Below the pieces are notes generated by a model that saw only the letters and a program-made list of their open reading frames with translations, was not told where the DNA came from and made no database searches. The translations under genes and the position numbers were made by a program. This document shows, piece after piece, positions 50,326 through 57,640 of a DNA stretch of 64,000 nucleotides (the first letter of the stretch is position 1; the number at the start of each line of letters is the position of its first letter). Source of the stretch: Anaeromyxobacter terrae (GTDB lineage Bacteria; Myxococcota; Myxococcia; Myxococcales; Anaeromyxobacteraceae); assembly GCF_022690685.1 (NCBI RefSeq), contig NZ_JALCYY010000014.1, forward strand, positions 1 to 64,000, given 5' to 3'.

Positions 50326-51204
50326 ATGAAGATGAGACTCGCCCTCGGCTACCTCCTCCTCGCCACCTCGGCCCTCGCAGCCGACCCCGCGATGAAGCCC
50401 TTCGTGCTCGCCTCGCGTGGCTCCGGAGACGTGGACGGTGCGGCGAAGACGGCCAGGCAGAAGCTCCAGGCCGCGGGCTTCGAGATCGCCGGGAGCTACG
50501 CGCCCTATCCCGGCGCCCTCGTGCTGGCGGTGACGAACGAGACCCTGAAGACCGAGGCGTCCAGGACCCCCGCCGGCGGCTACGCCGCGGCCCAGCGCGT
50601 CACGATCACGAAGATGGGCGAGGAGGTCCAGGTCGCCTACACGAACCCGTCGTACATGGCGGCGGCCTATCGCCTCCCCGGCGACCTCGCTCGGGTCGCG
50701 GCAGCTCTCGAGGGCGCGCTGGGGCGGATGGAGGAGTACGGGCCGTCCGAGGGAAGGAGCGCGAAGGACCTTCGCAAGTACCACTACATGGTCGGCATGG
50801 AGTACTTCGACGAGCCGTCGAAGCTCGGCCAGTTCGCGAGCCATGACGAGGCGGTCAAGGCGGTCGAGGCCGGACTCGCCGAGCGGCGCGGCGGATCGAG
50901 CAAGGTCTACCGGATCGACCTCCCAGACGGCAGGCAGACGGTGTTCGGCGTGGCGCTCGCCGACGGCTGCTCGGGCGACGCGCGCATCATGAGCGAGATC
51001 GACTTCAAGGCGATCCGCTCCACCGGCCACCTGCCGTACGAGATCCTCGTCACGGACGGTGACGTTCGCGCGCTCTACGCCCGCTTCCGGATCGCGGTGA
51101 ACTTCCCGGACCTCAAGATGATGGGCTCGCACAGCTTCATGAACATCCGCTGCGCGCCCGAGGCGATCGAGAAGGCGCTGAAGGCGGTGGCCGGGACGAG
51201 GTAG
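50326..51204 (+). CDS. Secreted protein of unknown function
   Basis: The ATG at 50326 follows AAAGGA. The 292-residue product has a short signal peptide (RLALGYLLLATSALA). The mature part opens PAMKPFVLASRGSGDVDGAAKTARQKLQAAGFEIAGSYAPYPGALVLAVTNETL, with a DUF302-like feel but no certain match. It continues with YHYMVGMEYFDEPSKLGQFASHDEAVKAVEAGLAER and YRIDLPDGRQTVFGVALADGCSGDARIMSEIDFKAI, and ends LPYEILVTDGDVRALYARFRIAVNFPDLKMMGSHSFMNIRCAPEAIEKALKAVAG. The mature protein is soluble and periplasmic. No recognised catalytic motif. Confidence 0.78.
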   Translation: MKMRLALGYLLLATSALAADPAMKPFVLASRGSGDVDGAAKTARQKLQAAGFEIAGSYAPYPGALVLAVTNETLKTEASRTPAGGYAAAQRVTITKMGEEVQVAYTNPSYMAAAYRLPGDLARVAAALEGALGRMEEYGPSEGRSAKDLRKYHYMVGMEYFDEPSKLGQFASHDEAVKAVEAGLAERRGGSSKVYRIDLPDGRQTVFGVALADGCSGDARIMSEIDFKAIRSTGHLPYEILVTDGDVRALYARFRIAVNFPDLKMMGSHSFMNIRCAPEAIEKALKAVAGTR

Positions 51205-51368
51205 GCGACCTCGGGGCCGCAACGCACTGCTCGGGATCCTGCATGCCCGCATGCCCACCGCTCGAGCCGGCGGGTGTGGGCCGCGGACCACGCGTGCGAG
51301 CGAGGGCGCGTCGCTTTCGGAGAGGCTTCGGGGCGCGCAAGCTGCGGGTGGTGGGACCGGGAGGAACC

Positions 51369-51740
51369 ATGGTCCATATCGGAGAGCTGAGCGAGAACAT
51401 GACGCTCCGCGCGCGCGACGGCGTGGAGCTCGGGACGATCATCCGGCTCGAGCCGGCCGGGATCCTCGTCGAGAGCGGGGTGTCCTTCCTGAAGGACCAT
51501 CTGGTCCCGATCGACCTCGTGAGCGAGGTGCGGGACGGAGCTGCGTACCTGTCCGTCACGCGTGGGGAGCTCCGGCTCGAGCGCGAGGGCCACACCGCGA
51601 TCGCAGAACGGAGGGTTCGCGACGAGAGCTCGGAGTTCGCGCACGAGGACCAGGGGCTCGTAGCTCCGGGCGACAACGTGAGGGAAGGCGAGGCCGCCCA
51701 CGCCGAGGAAGGCGAAGGATCGGGCGCGCCCATGACCTGA
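51369..51740 (+). CDS. PRC-barrel-like / DUF2171-like small protein
   Basis: The ATG at 51369 follows GGGAGGAACC, a good ribosome site. The 123-residue product begins MVHIGELSENMTLRARDGVELGTIIRLEPAGILVESGVSFLKDHLVPIDLVSEVRDGAAYLSVTR, a small beta-barrel with the GxxxGxI.R... pattern of PRC-barrel domains such as DUF2171. The second half is acidic and disordered (EFAHEDQGLVAPGDNVREGEAAHAEEGEG). PRC-barrels often bind RNA or regulate photosynthetic or ribosomal proteins; no clue to the role here. Confidence 0.7.
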   Translation: MVHIGELSENMTLRARDGVELGTIIRLEPAGILVESGVSFLKDHLVPIDLVSEVRDGAAYLSVTRGELRLEREGHTAIAERRVRDESSEFAHEDQGLVAPGDNVREGEAAHAEEGEGSGAPMT

Positions 51741-51756
51741 AGCTCGCGGCGACGGG

Positions 51757-52365
51757 CTACCCGACCGCGAGCGCGAGGAGCAGCTGCCCGGCGTAGTAGA
51801 GCGGCAGCCCGACGACGCGGTTCGACATCCCCGGCTTCACGAACCGGTCGCGCGCGACGAGCAGGTCCGAGAGGTAGAAGAGCAGCGCGCCGGCGCGGAC
51901 CGCGGGGCGCTCGACGCCGAGCGCGAGCCAGAGCATCGCGGAGATGACGGCGCAGTAGGCGACGACCGGGATGCGCAGATCGCCGAGTCCAGCCCAGAGC
52001 CAGCGGAGCGCCGTGCCCGTCGCCGCGAGGACGACGAGCGCGAGCGCGAGCGATGGGTGGGTCACGCGCGCGAAGGCCGCGGCATAGGCGACGTGCGCGA
52101 GCAGGAACGCGACGAGCCCACCGAGGAACGCGAGCCGCCGTCGCGAGAGGAGGAGCGCGTCGCCCAGCACGGAGAGGACCAGGCCCGCGAGGATCCCGCG
52201 CTCGAACGCGCCCTCGACGCCGAGGGCGAGCGCGAGGGCCACGAGCGCCGCCGATGCTCCGACCTTCCCGAGCGCCCTCAGGGCCGGCGCTCCGCGCGCC
52301 TCCGCCGTGAGGTGCACGGCGAGGAGCGCCGCGACGGACCCGATGGCCACCCATTCGGCCGGCAT
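51757..52365 (-). CDS. YhhN/TMEM86-family protein (lysoplasmalogenase-like)
   Basis: YhhN/TMEM86 proteins cleave vinyl-ether lysolipids. The 202-residue product from ATG 52365 has about eight short helices: EWVAIGSVAALLAVHLTAEA, ILAGLVLSVLGDALLLSRRRLAFLGGLVAFLLAHVAYAAAF, IPVVAYCAVISAMLWLALG, AGALLFYLSDLLVARDRFV and VVGLPLYYAGQLLLALAVG. The SVLGDALLL...F..G..AF...H..Y pattern and the FYLSD motif with Asp are hallmarks. Myxobacteria contain ether lipids and plasmalogens, so the activity would make sense. A GTG at 52401 would add 12 residues. Confidence 0.86.
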   Translation of the reverse strand: MPAEWVAIGSVAALLAVHLTAEARGAPALRALGKVGASAALVALALALGVEGAFERGILAGLVLSVLGDALLLSRRRLAFLGGLVAFLLAHVAYAAAFARVTHPSLALALVVLAATGTALRWLWAGLGDLRIPVVAYCAVISAMLWLALGVERPAVRAGALLFYLSDLLVARDRFVKPGMSNRVVGLPLYYAGQLLLALAVG

Positions 52366-52480
52366 GGCGGGAGTCGAGCACGACCGCGGAAGGGCGTCCA
52401 CGCGCCGGGAAGGGCAGGGGGCTGGAGAGGTCAGGACGCGCGCGGCGCGCGTCGCTCCGCCACGGCGCCGAGCCGTTGAG

Positions 52481-53674
52481 CTAGCCGCGCGCCACCGCAG
52501 CGGAGGCCTCCACCGCCTCTCGGTGCCCCACCGTCGCCCACGCGACGATCGCGAGGGCCGAGAACACCGCCCCGGCGGCGCACACCGCGGACCAGCCCCC
52601 GGCGCTCCACGCCCACGCGCCGGCCGTCGAGCCGGCGGCGCCGCCCGCGAAGTAGGTCACCATGTAGACGGTGTTGATGCGGTTGCGCTTCTCGGCCGAG
52701 AGGCCGAGCACGATGGTCTGGTTCGAGATGTGGTTCGCCTGCGCGCCGAAGTCGAGGAGCACGACGCCGGCGGCGAGCCCGGCGAGGCTCGCCCGTCCGA
52801 GCGCGAGCACGCCGAACGAGGCGAGCACCGCGACGATCGCGCCGAGGTTCACGATGCGCGAGCCGTGGCGGTCGGCGAGGCGCCCCGCGACCGGCGCGGC
52901 GATCGCGCCGGAGACGCCGACGACGCCGAACAGCCCGGCGACGCTGCTGCCGTAGCCGAGCGGCGGGCGCGCGAGGTGGAAGGCGAGGGTGGTCCAGAAC
53001 ACGCTGAACGCGGCGAACGCGAGCGCGCCGAGGAGCGCGTGCCGCCGGAGCAGGGGCTCCTCGCGCACGAGGCGCGGCAGCGAGGCGAGGAGGTCCGCCC
53101 AGCGCGCGCGGGAGGGCGGCTCCTGCGCCGGGAGCACGAACCGGAGCGCGATCGCGAGGAGCAGCATCGTCCCCGCGGCGCCCGCGTACGTCGCACGCCA
53201 GCCGATGTGCGCCCCGAGCACGCCGCTCACCGTGCGCGAGAGGAGGATCCCGACGAGGAGCCCGCTCATCACGAGTCCGACCGAGCGCCCCCGCGCGGCG
53301 GGATCGGCGACGGCGACGGCGTACGGGACGACGAGCTGCGGGACGATGGTCGTGGCGCCGAGGAGGAAGCTCGCGGCGAGCAGCGCGCCGAGACCCGGCG
53401 CGACCGCGACACCGACGAGCGCCGCGCTGACCGCGCCGGTCATCGCCACGATGAGCCGTCGCCGCTCGTGCCCGTCGCCCAGCGGGACGAGGAGCAGCAT
53501 GCCGACGGCGTACCCGATCTGCGTGGCGGTCGAGACGAGCCCGGCGGTGCCGGGCGCGACGTGCAGCTCGGCCGCGATCATCGGGAGGAGCGGCTGGCTG
53601 TAGTACAGGTTCGCGACGGTGAGGCCGGCGGTGCCGGCGAGGAGCCAGAGGAGGCGGCGGACGGGGGCGCTCAT
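52481..53674 (-). CDS. MFS transporter (drug/sugar efflux type)
   Basis: A 397-residue protein with twelve helices. It opens LLWLLAGTAGLTVANLYYSQPLLPMIAAELHVAPGTAGLVSTATQIGYAVGMLLLVPLGDGHERRRLIVAMT, containing the first loop signature (PLGDGHERRRL). The motif-C-like GLVMSGLLVGILLSRTVSGVLGAHIGWRATY lies in helix 5. VVLLDFGAQANHISNQTIVLGLSAEKRNRINTVYMVTYFAGGAAGSTAG is a typical block of the YybF/YgaY-like exporter subgroup. Substrate unknown. Confidence 0.87.
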   Translation of the reverse strand: MSAPVRRLLWLLAGTAGLTVANLYYSQPLLPMIAAELHVAPGTAGLVSTATQIGYAVGMLLLVPLGDGHERRRLIVAMTGAVSAALVGVAVAPGLGALLAASFLLGATTIVPQLVVPYAVAVADPAARGRSVGLVMSGLLVGILLSRTVSGVLGAHIGWRATYAGAAGTMLLLAIALRFVLPAQEPPSRARWADLLASLPRLVREEPLLRRHALLGALAFAAFSVFWTTLAFHLARPPLGYGSSVAGLFGVVGVSGAIAAPVAGRLADRHGSRIVNLGAIVAVLASFGVLALGRASLAGLAAGVVLLDFGAQANHISNQTIVLGLSAEKRNRINTVYMVTYFAGGAAGSTAGAWAWSAGGWSAVCAAGAVFSALAIVAWATVGHREAVEASAAVARG

Positions 53675-53834
53675 CGAAGCCCGCAGATCTACCGCGCCCC
53701 CACCACGTTCGCCCGCCAGATCGGCCCTGCGGCCGCCCGCGGGCGCGCCGGCCGAGCCTGCGCCGCGCGTGGCGGGAGCGGATTCCGCTCGGTGATCTAC
53801 CTCGGTCGCTCACCTGCAGCCGCGGTCTCGATCG

Positions 53835-54851
53835 TCACGGCGTGAACGGCTGCTCGACGGCGGGCAGCGCCCGGACCTCGGCCGCGCGCGCCTCCCACGA
53901 GCCCGCGACGGCGTTCGTCCCGCCCGCGCCGCCGTTCGGGCCGATGATCCAGGTGCGCTCCGCGGGGACGCCGGCGCCGGCGTAGGCGTACACGTCGGTG
54001 GTCGCGTTGCCGTACGCCTCCTCGAGCACGAACCCCTGCGCGCGCAGCCCCTCGAGGAACGCGAGCTTGTAGGCGCCCACGCCCGCCTCGGTCGGGAGCG
54101 CCTCCGTGTTCGAGTCCGTGGTGTGCAGCGCGCCGGGCGCGAAGTCGCCCGCCGCGAGCCAGGCGCGCGTCTTCGCGGCGAGCCAGTACGGCCGGCCCGT
54201 CAGGTAGACGAGGACGTAGCCGCGGCCCGACAGCGCGCGCGTGAGCGCCGCCGCGCCCGGGTACGCCTCCGGCACGTCGTTGCCGGTGAAGATCGGCGCG
54301 AACAGGTCGGTGAGGACGTCCTGGACGAGCTCCTCGTCGCTCGTCGTGAGCGTGCCGTCGATGTCGGTCACCGCGAGGCGCGCGCCGCGCGGCAGCACCC
54401 AGATACGCCCCGGCGCGACGCTCGCGTCGCCGAGCACCTCGAGCCGGACGTCGTAGACGCCCGCCGGGAGCGCGCCGACCGCGACCGCGATCCGCCCGTC
54501 CGAGTCGGTGGTCGCCTCGCCCAGCGCGCGCCAGCCGCTGCAGTCGTCGAGGTAAACGCGGACGCGCTCGCCCTCGAGATCCTTGGAGACCGTGCCGTAG
54601 GCGAACTTGCCGTGCACGACGATCGAGGCGCCGTCGACGGCGACGACGTCCTGCATCGAATGGCCGGGCGAGCCGAGCGCGGCGAGCAGCGCGTTCGTGT
54701 CGTAGGCGAACCCCTTCGCCGGGGCGGGCGTGAAGGGCGCGCCCACGCACCAGGCGAGGCCGGCCGGACCGGTCTGGTCGGTCTCCTCCGGTCCGGTGGC
54801 GGGGAGCTGGCAGGCGGCGGCGAGGAGCAGCAAGGCAGCGGCGGATCGCAT
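53835..54851 (-). CDS. Lipoprotein with an LNS2/App1-type HAD phosphatase domain
   Basis: LNS2 (lipin/Ned1/Smp2) domains are HAD-fold phosphatases, with phosphatidate as substrate in lipins. The 338-residue protein has a lipobox signal (ALLLLAAAC, Cys14). Residues about 40-150 form a beta-rich domain (SIVVHGKFAYGTVSKDLEGERVRVYLDDCSGW, AVGALPAGVYDVRLEVLGDASVAPGRIWVLP). Residues about 155-320 form the HAD domain with DIDGTLT (Asp163, Asp165), VLVYLTGRPYWLAAKTRAWL (motif II Thr) and a late AYGNATTDVYAYAGAGV (motif III/IV region with Asp). It is predicted outside the cytoplasm. It follows the partner lipoprotein gene by 8 bp. Confidence 0.86.
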   Translation of the reverse strand: MRSAAALLLLAAACQLPATGPEETDQTGPAGLAWCVGAPFTPAPAKGFAYDTNALLAALGSPGHSMQDVVAVDGASIVVHGKFAYGTVSKDLEGERVRVYLDDCSGWRALGEATTDSDGRIAVAVGALPAGVYDVRLEVLGDASVAPGRIWVLPRGARLAVTDIDGTLTTSDEELVQDVLTDLFAPIFTGNDVPEAYPGAAALTRALSGRGYVLVYLTGRPYWLAAKTRAWLAAGDFAPGALHTTDSNTEALPTEAGVGAYKLAFLEGLRAQGFVLEEAYGNATTDVYAYAGAGVPAERTWIIGPNGGAGGTNAVAGSWEARAAEVRALPAVEQPFTP

Positions 54852-54859
54852 GGCGCCCT

Positions 54860-55894
54860 CTAGCGAGCGGCGACGAACGTCGCGCTCGCCTCCTCCTCGC
54901 CCTGGCCGAGATCGACGCTCGCGGTCCATACGCCGCCCGCGAACCGCTCCGCCGTCGCGATCTCGCTGGCCGGGTCGACCGCGACGCCCTCGGCGGTCGC
55001 GGTGCCGGCCTGCAGGTGGATCGCCTTGTAGTCGAGCGCGAGGATGCGGGCCTCGACCTGCGCGGCCGCCTCGTCGAGGCCCCCCTCGCACACCGCGGCG
55101 AGCTCGGTCTCGTGCCCGACGCAGACGAACCCGACGCAGCGCGCGCCCACGCTCTCGGCCATCGCGGCGCAGTCCACGGCGCCGGCGAGCACGGCGCGCA
55201 CGTCCGGCACGCCGTACTGCGCCTCGAGCAGGATCGCGAGCGCCTGGCGCGCGTAGCGGCCGAACGGGACGCCCATCGCGTGGTCGCCGACGGAGAGCTT
55301 CGCGGGGCCATCCTGCCCCTCGACCCAGGACACGTTCGCGTACACGCCCGTCGCGGCGGCGACGGGAGCGGTTGCGTCGACCGGGATCACCAGGGGCTCG
55401 CCCGTCGCGTGGAAGGCGATCGCCTTCGGCGTGTGCCTGCCGGGCGCCGGCGTCAGGAGCTCCAGCTCCGAGCGCAGCTCCCAGTCGAGCAGCACGGAGC
55501 GGATGAGCGCGTCGAGCGCGACGAGGTCGTCGTGCGGCGTGCTCCCGCCGACCGTGGCGGTCTCGAGGAATGCGTTCATCCAGCCTTCCAGCTCGCCCTG
55601 GAGCGCGTCGGGGAGGACCGAGCGGATCGTCCCGAGCGCGGGGACGCCCGCGTCCTCGGCGAGATCGAGGAGCGCGCCGGCCGGGTTCACCGCGAGGCCG
55701 TGAACGAGGCCCAGCGCGTCGCCGAGCGGGCCGGGGGCCGCCGCTGCGGCCGGAACGCTGAACTGGGAGACGACCTGGTAGCTCCCGGCGAGCGGGTGGA
55801 CCTCGGCGTTTACTGGAGGTGTCCCAAGGCCCGCGTCCGGGGTACACGCGGAGAGGAGCATCAGCGACACGGTTCCGAGCGCGATCGTTCGCAT
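54860..55894 (-). CDS. Lipoprotein of unknown function, partner of the LNS2 lipoprotein
   Basis: The ATG at 55894 gives 344 residues with a lipobox signal (LGTVSLMLLSAC, Cys17). The mature protein has PLAGSYQVVSQFSVP, an Ala/Leu-rich helical middle (DALGLVHGLAVNPAGALLDLAEDAGV) and then a beta-rich second half with TPHDDLVALDALIRSVLL, FHATGEPLVIPVDATAPV, GDHAMGVPFGRYARQALAIL, a possible disulfide pair (AVDCAAM, ARCVGFVCVG) and an ending EEASATFVAAR. I do not recognise a family. It is translated with the LNS2 lipoprotein, so both are likely parts of one surface lipid-linked activity. Confidence 0.75.
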   Translation of the reverse strand: MRTIALGTVSLMLLSACTPDAGLGTPPVNAEVHPLAGSYQVVSQFSVPAAAAAPGPLGDALGLVHGLAVNPAGALLDLAEDAGVPALGTIRSVLPDALQGELEGWMNAFLETATVGGSTPHDDLVALDALIRSVLLDWELRSELELLTPAPGRHTPKAIAFHATGEPLVIPVDATAPVAAATGVYANVSWVEGQDGPAKLSVGDHAMGVPFGRYARQALAILLEAQYGVPDVRAVLAGAVDCAAMAESVGARCVGFVCVGHETELAAVCEGGLDEAAAQVEARILALDYKAIHLQAGTATAEGVAVDPASEIATAERFAGGVWTASVDLGQGEEEASATFVAAR

Positions 55895-56087
55895 GTTGCC
55901 TGACAGTGCAATGGCCGGTCCGACGGCGCGATTGCGCGGCAACATGGGCGGATTCACTGGCGGAATGACGACATGTCGCACAGCGGGGCCGCGTAACGGT
56001 CGTGGCGGCACCGCGACGCGAGCGCCGCGGTGCGGCGATCTTGCGCTGATCGCCGTCAAGCGGTCACAGGCGTGGCATCCTCGCGGC

Positions 56088-57071
56088 ATGGTCCGCTTCG
56101 CCGCCGACGTCCTGGTCGCGCTTCTCGCCGTCATCCTGATCGCGCGCGCGCTGCTCTGGTGGATCGAGCGCCGCGACCGCACGCGGGCGAGGCCGCCGGT
56201 GCCGCCGCCGGGCCCGCCTCTCGCCGGCACCGCCGTGCCGCTCCCCGCGCGGCTCGAGCCGCACCGGGCGCAGCTCGAGGGGCTCCTCGCGCCTGCGGCG
56301 AGGCTCGAGCCGCTCGCGCCTGCGCCGGCCGACGTCGCGCGGCGAGAGCAGGGCGGGGCCGACGCCGCGCCCGCGCAGCTCGGCGGCGCGCCCCACCTCC
56401 CGGACGACGTGCCGTGGCCCGCGGCGCCGGACCGGCCGCTGTCGTTCCTGGCCGAGCTGGATCTCGCCGCGCTCCACGCGCGCGCACCGGAGGCCGCGGC
56501 CGGGCTCCCGGACGAGGGCCTCCTCCTGCTGTTCTACGACGCGGAGGCCATGCCCTGGGGCCTCGAGCCCGCCGATCGCGAGCGCTTCTCGCTCCTGCAC
56601 GTCCCCGCCGGCGCCCCGCCGCGCGCCGCACCCGCGGGCGCGACGGTGTTCCCGAGTCGCCGCCTGACGCCCGCGCCGGTGCGCGTGCTCCCCGCGGCCG
56701 ACGAGCTTCCCGGGGGCCGCTTCGGCGACGACGCCGCCGACGAAGCCTACGTCGAGCACGCCTGCGCGCTCTGGGGCGAACCCGACCACCGGGTCCGCGG
56801 GTTCGCGGGTTGGATCCAGTCGGAAGCTCGCGAGGAGGCCGCGCTCGCGGCGTCCGAGTTCCCGACCGGCTCCCCGGCGCAGCTCCAGGCCGCCCGGCCG
56901 CACGCGCCCGAGGTGCGGCCCGCGGACTGGCGGCTCCTCTTGCAGCTCGACTCGGATCCCGCCGTCCGCTTCGAGTGGGGCGACGCGGGGCGGCTGTACG
57001 TGCTCGCGAGAGACGAGGACGTGCTGGCGCGCCGGTTCGATCGGGCCTGGCTCCTGCTGCAGTGCTACTAG
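56088..57071 (+). CDS. DUF1963 (YwqG-like) protein with N-terminal membrane helix
   Basis: The 327-residue product from ATG 56088 has one helix at about 6-25 (ADVLVALLAVILIARALLWW), then a soluble domain. Marks of DUF1963 are AQLGGAPHLPDDVPWPAAPDRPLSFLAELDLAALHAR (the GG.P.LP...PWP.....L.F..Q.DL block), EGLLLLFYDAEAM, EHACALWGEPDHRVRGFAGWIQSE and WRLLLQLDSDPAVRFEWGDAGRLYVLARDEDVLARRFDRAWLLLQCY at the end. The function of the family is unknown. Its ATG lies 193 bp from the divergent partner-lipoprotein gene. Confidence 0.87.
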   Translation: MVRFAADVLVALLAVILIARALLWWIERRDRTRARPPVPPPGPPLAGTAVPLPARLEPHRAQLEGLLAPAARLEPLAPAPADVARREQGGADAAPAQLGGAPHLPDDVPWPAAPDRPLSFLAELDLAALHARAPEAAAGLPDEGLLLLFYDAEAMPWGLEPADRERFSLLHVPAGAPPRAAPAGATVFPSRRLTPAPVRVLPAADELPGGRFGDDAADEAYVEHACALWGEPDHRVRGFAGWIQSEAREEAALAASEFPTGSPAQLQAARPHAPEVRPADWRLLLQLDSDPAVRFEWGDAGRLYVLARDEDVLARRFDRAWLLLQCY

Positions 57072-57283
57072 CGCAGATCGCCCGGCGCGTGCCGACGAGG
57101 CGGCATGACAGCCTGGCGCCTGCCTGCCCTCCCGCCTTCGATGCGGCCCGCCGACAGCCTCTTCCGGGCGAGAAGGGGCGCGAGGATGAAGGTCGGGCTC
57201 GCGGCGGATATGGTGCTGCGCGACCCCGTCCTCGGGCACCGCTTCGAGCGGGAATCCCGCGGGCGGCGGCGTGTTGAGGCCCC

Positions 57284-57583
57284 GTGCGCTATCGAGTCCG
57301 TCACCGTTCCAACGGGATCACGGAGATCCGTCGCCGCACCGTCGCGGATGCGCTCCTCACCCGCGAGCTCGCACTCCTCGCGCTGCTGATGGGCGTGTGG
57401 GCCGTCTGCACCGTGGCGCTCGTCGAGGCGCTGGTCGTCCAGGCCGCCCTGACGAGCACGGTCGTCCTGCTCGGCGCGGTCTCCGTGTCGAGCGCCGTCG
57501 CCGCGACCCGGGCGAGCGCCAACGCGCCCGTCCAGCGCGGGCCGACTCGCGGGCCGACGCCTCCCCCCGGCCGCGCCGCGTGA
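57284..57583 (+). CDS. Possible small membrane protein
   Basis: A GTG at 57284 would start a 99-residue product with a charged N-terminus (RYRVRHRSNGITEIRRR), two closely spaced membrane helices (LLTRELALLALLMGVWAVCTVALVEALVVQAALTSTVVLLGAVSVSSAVAA) and a Pro-rich tail. No clear ribosome site is seen, and the region upstream is non-coding. It could be real, but the evidence is only the length of the hydrophobic stretch. Confidence 0.3.
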   Translation: MRYRVRHRSNGITEIRRRTVADALLTRELALLALLMGVWAVCTVALVEALVVQAALTSTVVLLGAVSVSSAVAATRASANAPVQRGPTRGPTPPPGRAA

Positions 57584-57640
57584 CGCGTTCGCTCGCACCG
57601 TCGACCCCGGTGCGGAGCGAGGGCGTGCCGTGAGGGAGAC

